Positions 5,447-5,469 of a stretch of 5,469 bases of DNA are shown in pieces. The notes under the pieces were generated by a model, which saw only the letters and a list, made by a program, of their open reading frames with translations, was not told the DNA's origin and made no database searches. This stretch comes from Bacteroidota bacterium (GTDB lineage: Bacteria; Bacteroidota; Bacteroidia; Chitinophagales; UBA2359), in the NCBI GenBank assembly GCA_020627525.1, contig JAHDGP010000151.1:3872-9340 (forward strand), given 5' to 3'. A program made the position numbers and the translations under genes. Position 1 is the stretch's first letter. Every line of letters begins with the position of its first letter.

Positions 5447-5469
5447 GAGCGTCGCTTCGACTCCGCTCA
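5447..5469. repeat. GC-rich palindromic repeat, cut by the window edge
   Basis: Just after the lipoprotein stop the sequence becomes GC-rich. GAGCGTCG (5447-5454) pairs with CGAC (5458-5461) and, after a TCC bulge, GCTC (5465-5468), with CTT as the loop. Read on the minus strand, 5455-5469 is TGAGCGGAGTCGAAG, which I recognise from memory as the core of a short palindromic repeat common between genes in Bacteroidota genomes. The element probably continues beyond the window. It could also help terminate the lipoprotein transcript, but any T-tract would lie outside. Confidence 0.5.

Overview
The window looks like an ordinary chromosomal stretch from an A+T-rich member of the Bacteroidota. The grounds are: DUF4468-type modules, which as far as I know are essentially a Bacteroidota family; a TPR lipoprotein with the YSIGCWIGGT-like tail seen in that phylum; start codons preceded by A/T-rich leaders with no Shine-Dalgarno; one exact match to the Bacteroidota -7 promoter element (TAnnTTTG); and an A/T-rich intergenic composition. 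The genus cannot be named from the sequence.

Layout. Positions 2-82 (+) hold the last 26 codons of a gene that enters from the left. It converges with a minus-strand block read right to left: a triple DUF4468 secreted protein (1671-3140), a stem-loop terminator (1605-1645), a secreted protein with a CsgG/TolB-N-like (anticodon-binding-domain-like) fold (811-1494), and, 41 bases downstream, a small outer-membrane beta-barrel protein (152-769). The last two probably form a two-gene operon. A gene-free region of about 850 bases (3141-3993) separates this block from a divergent plus-strand gene for a 480-residue TPR lipoprotein (3994-5436). The window closes on the first part of a GC-rich palindromic repeat (5447-5469) unlike its surroundings.

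All four complete genes encode exported proteins: three have type I signal peptides and one has a lipobox. The region therefore serves the cell envelope. No enzyme, transposase gene, tRNA, rRNA or CRISPR array is visible, and I assign no pathway.

The least explained part is the gene-free region. It carries a cluster of short hairpins sharing one geometry (6-bp arms, 3-nt loop). Three of them share outer GAT/ATC arms while the inner stem bases differ by paired changes, and two are enclosed by a further 8-bp inverted repeat. This could be a REP/BIME-like or miniature mobile element, or a structured RNA. The second notable item is the triplication of the DUF4468 module, with a conserved cysteine pair after each copy.
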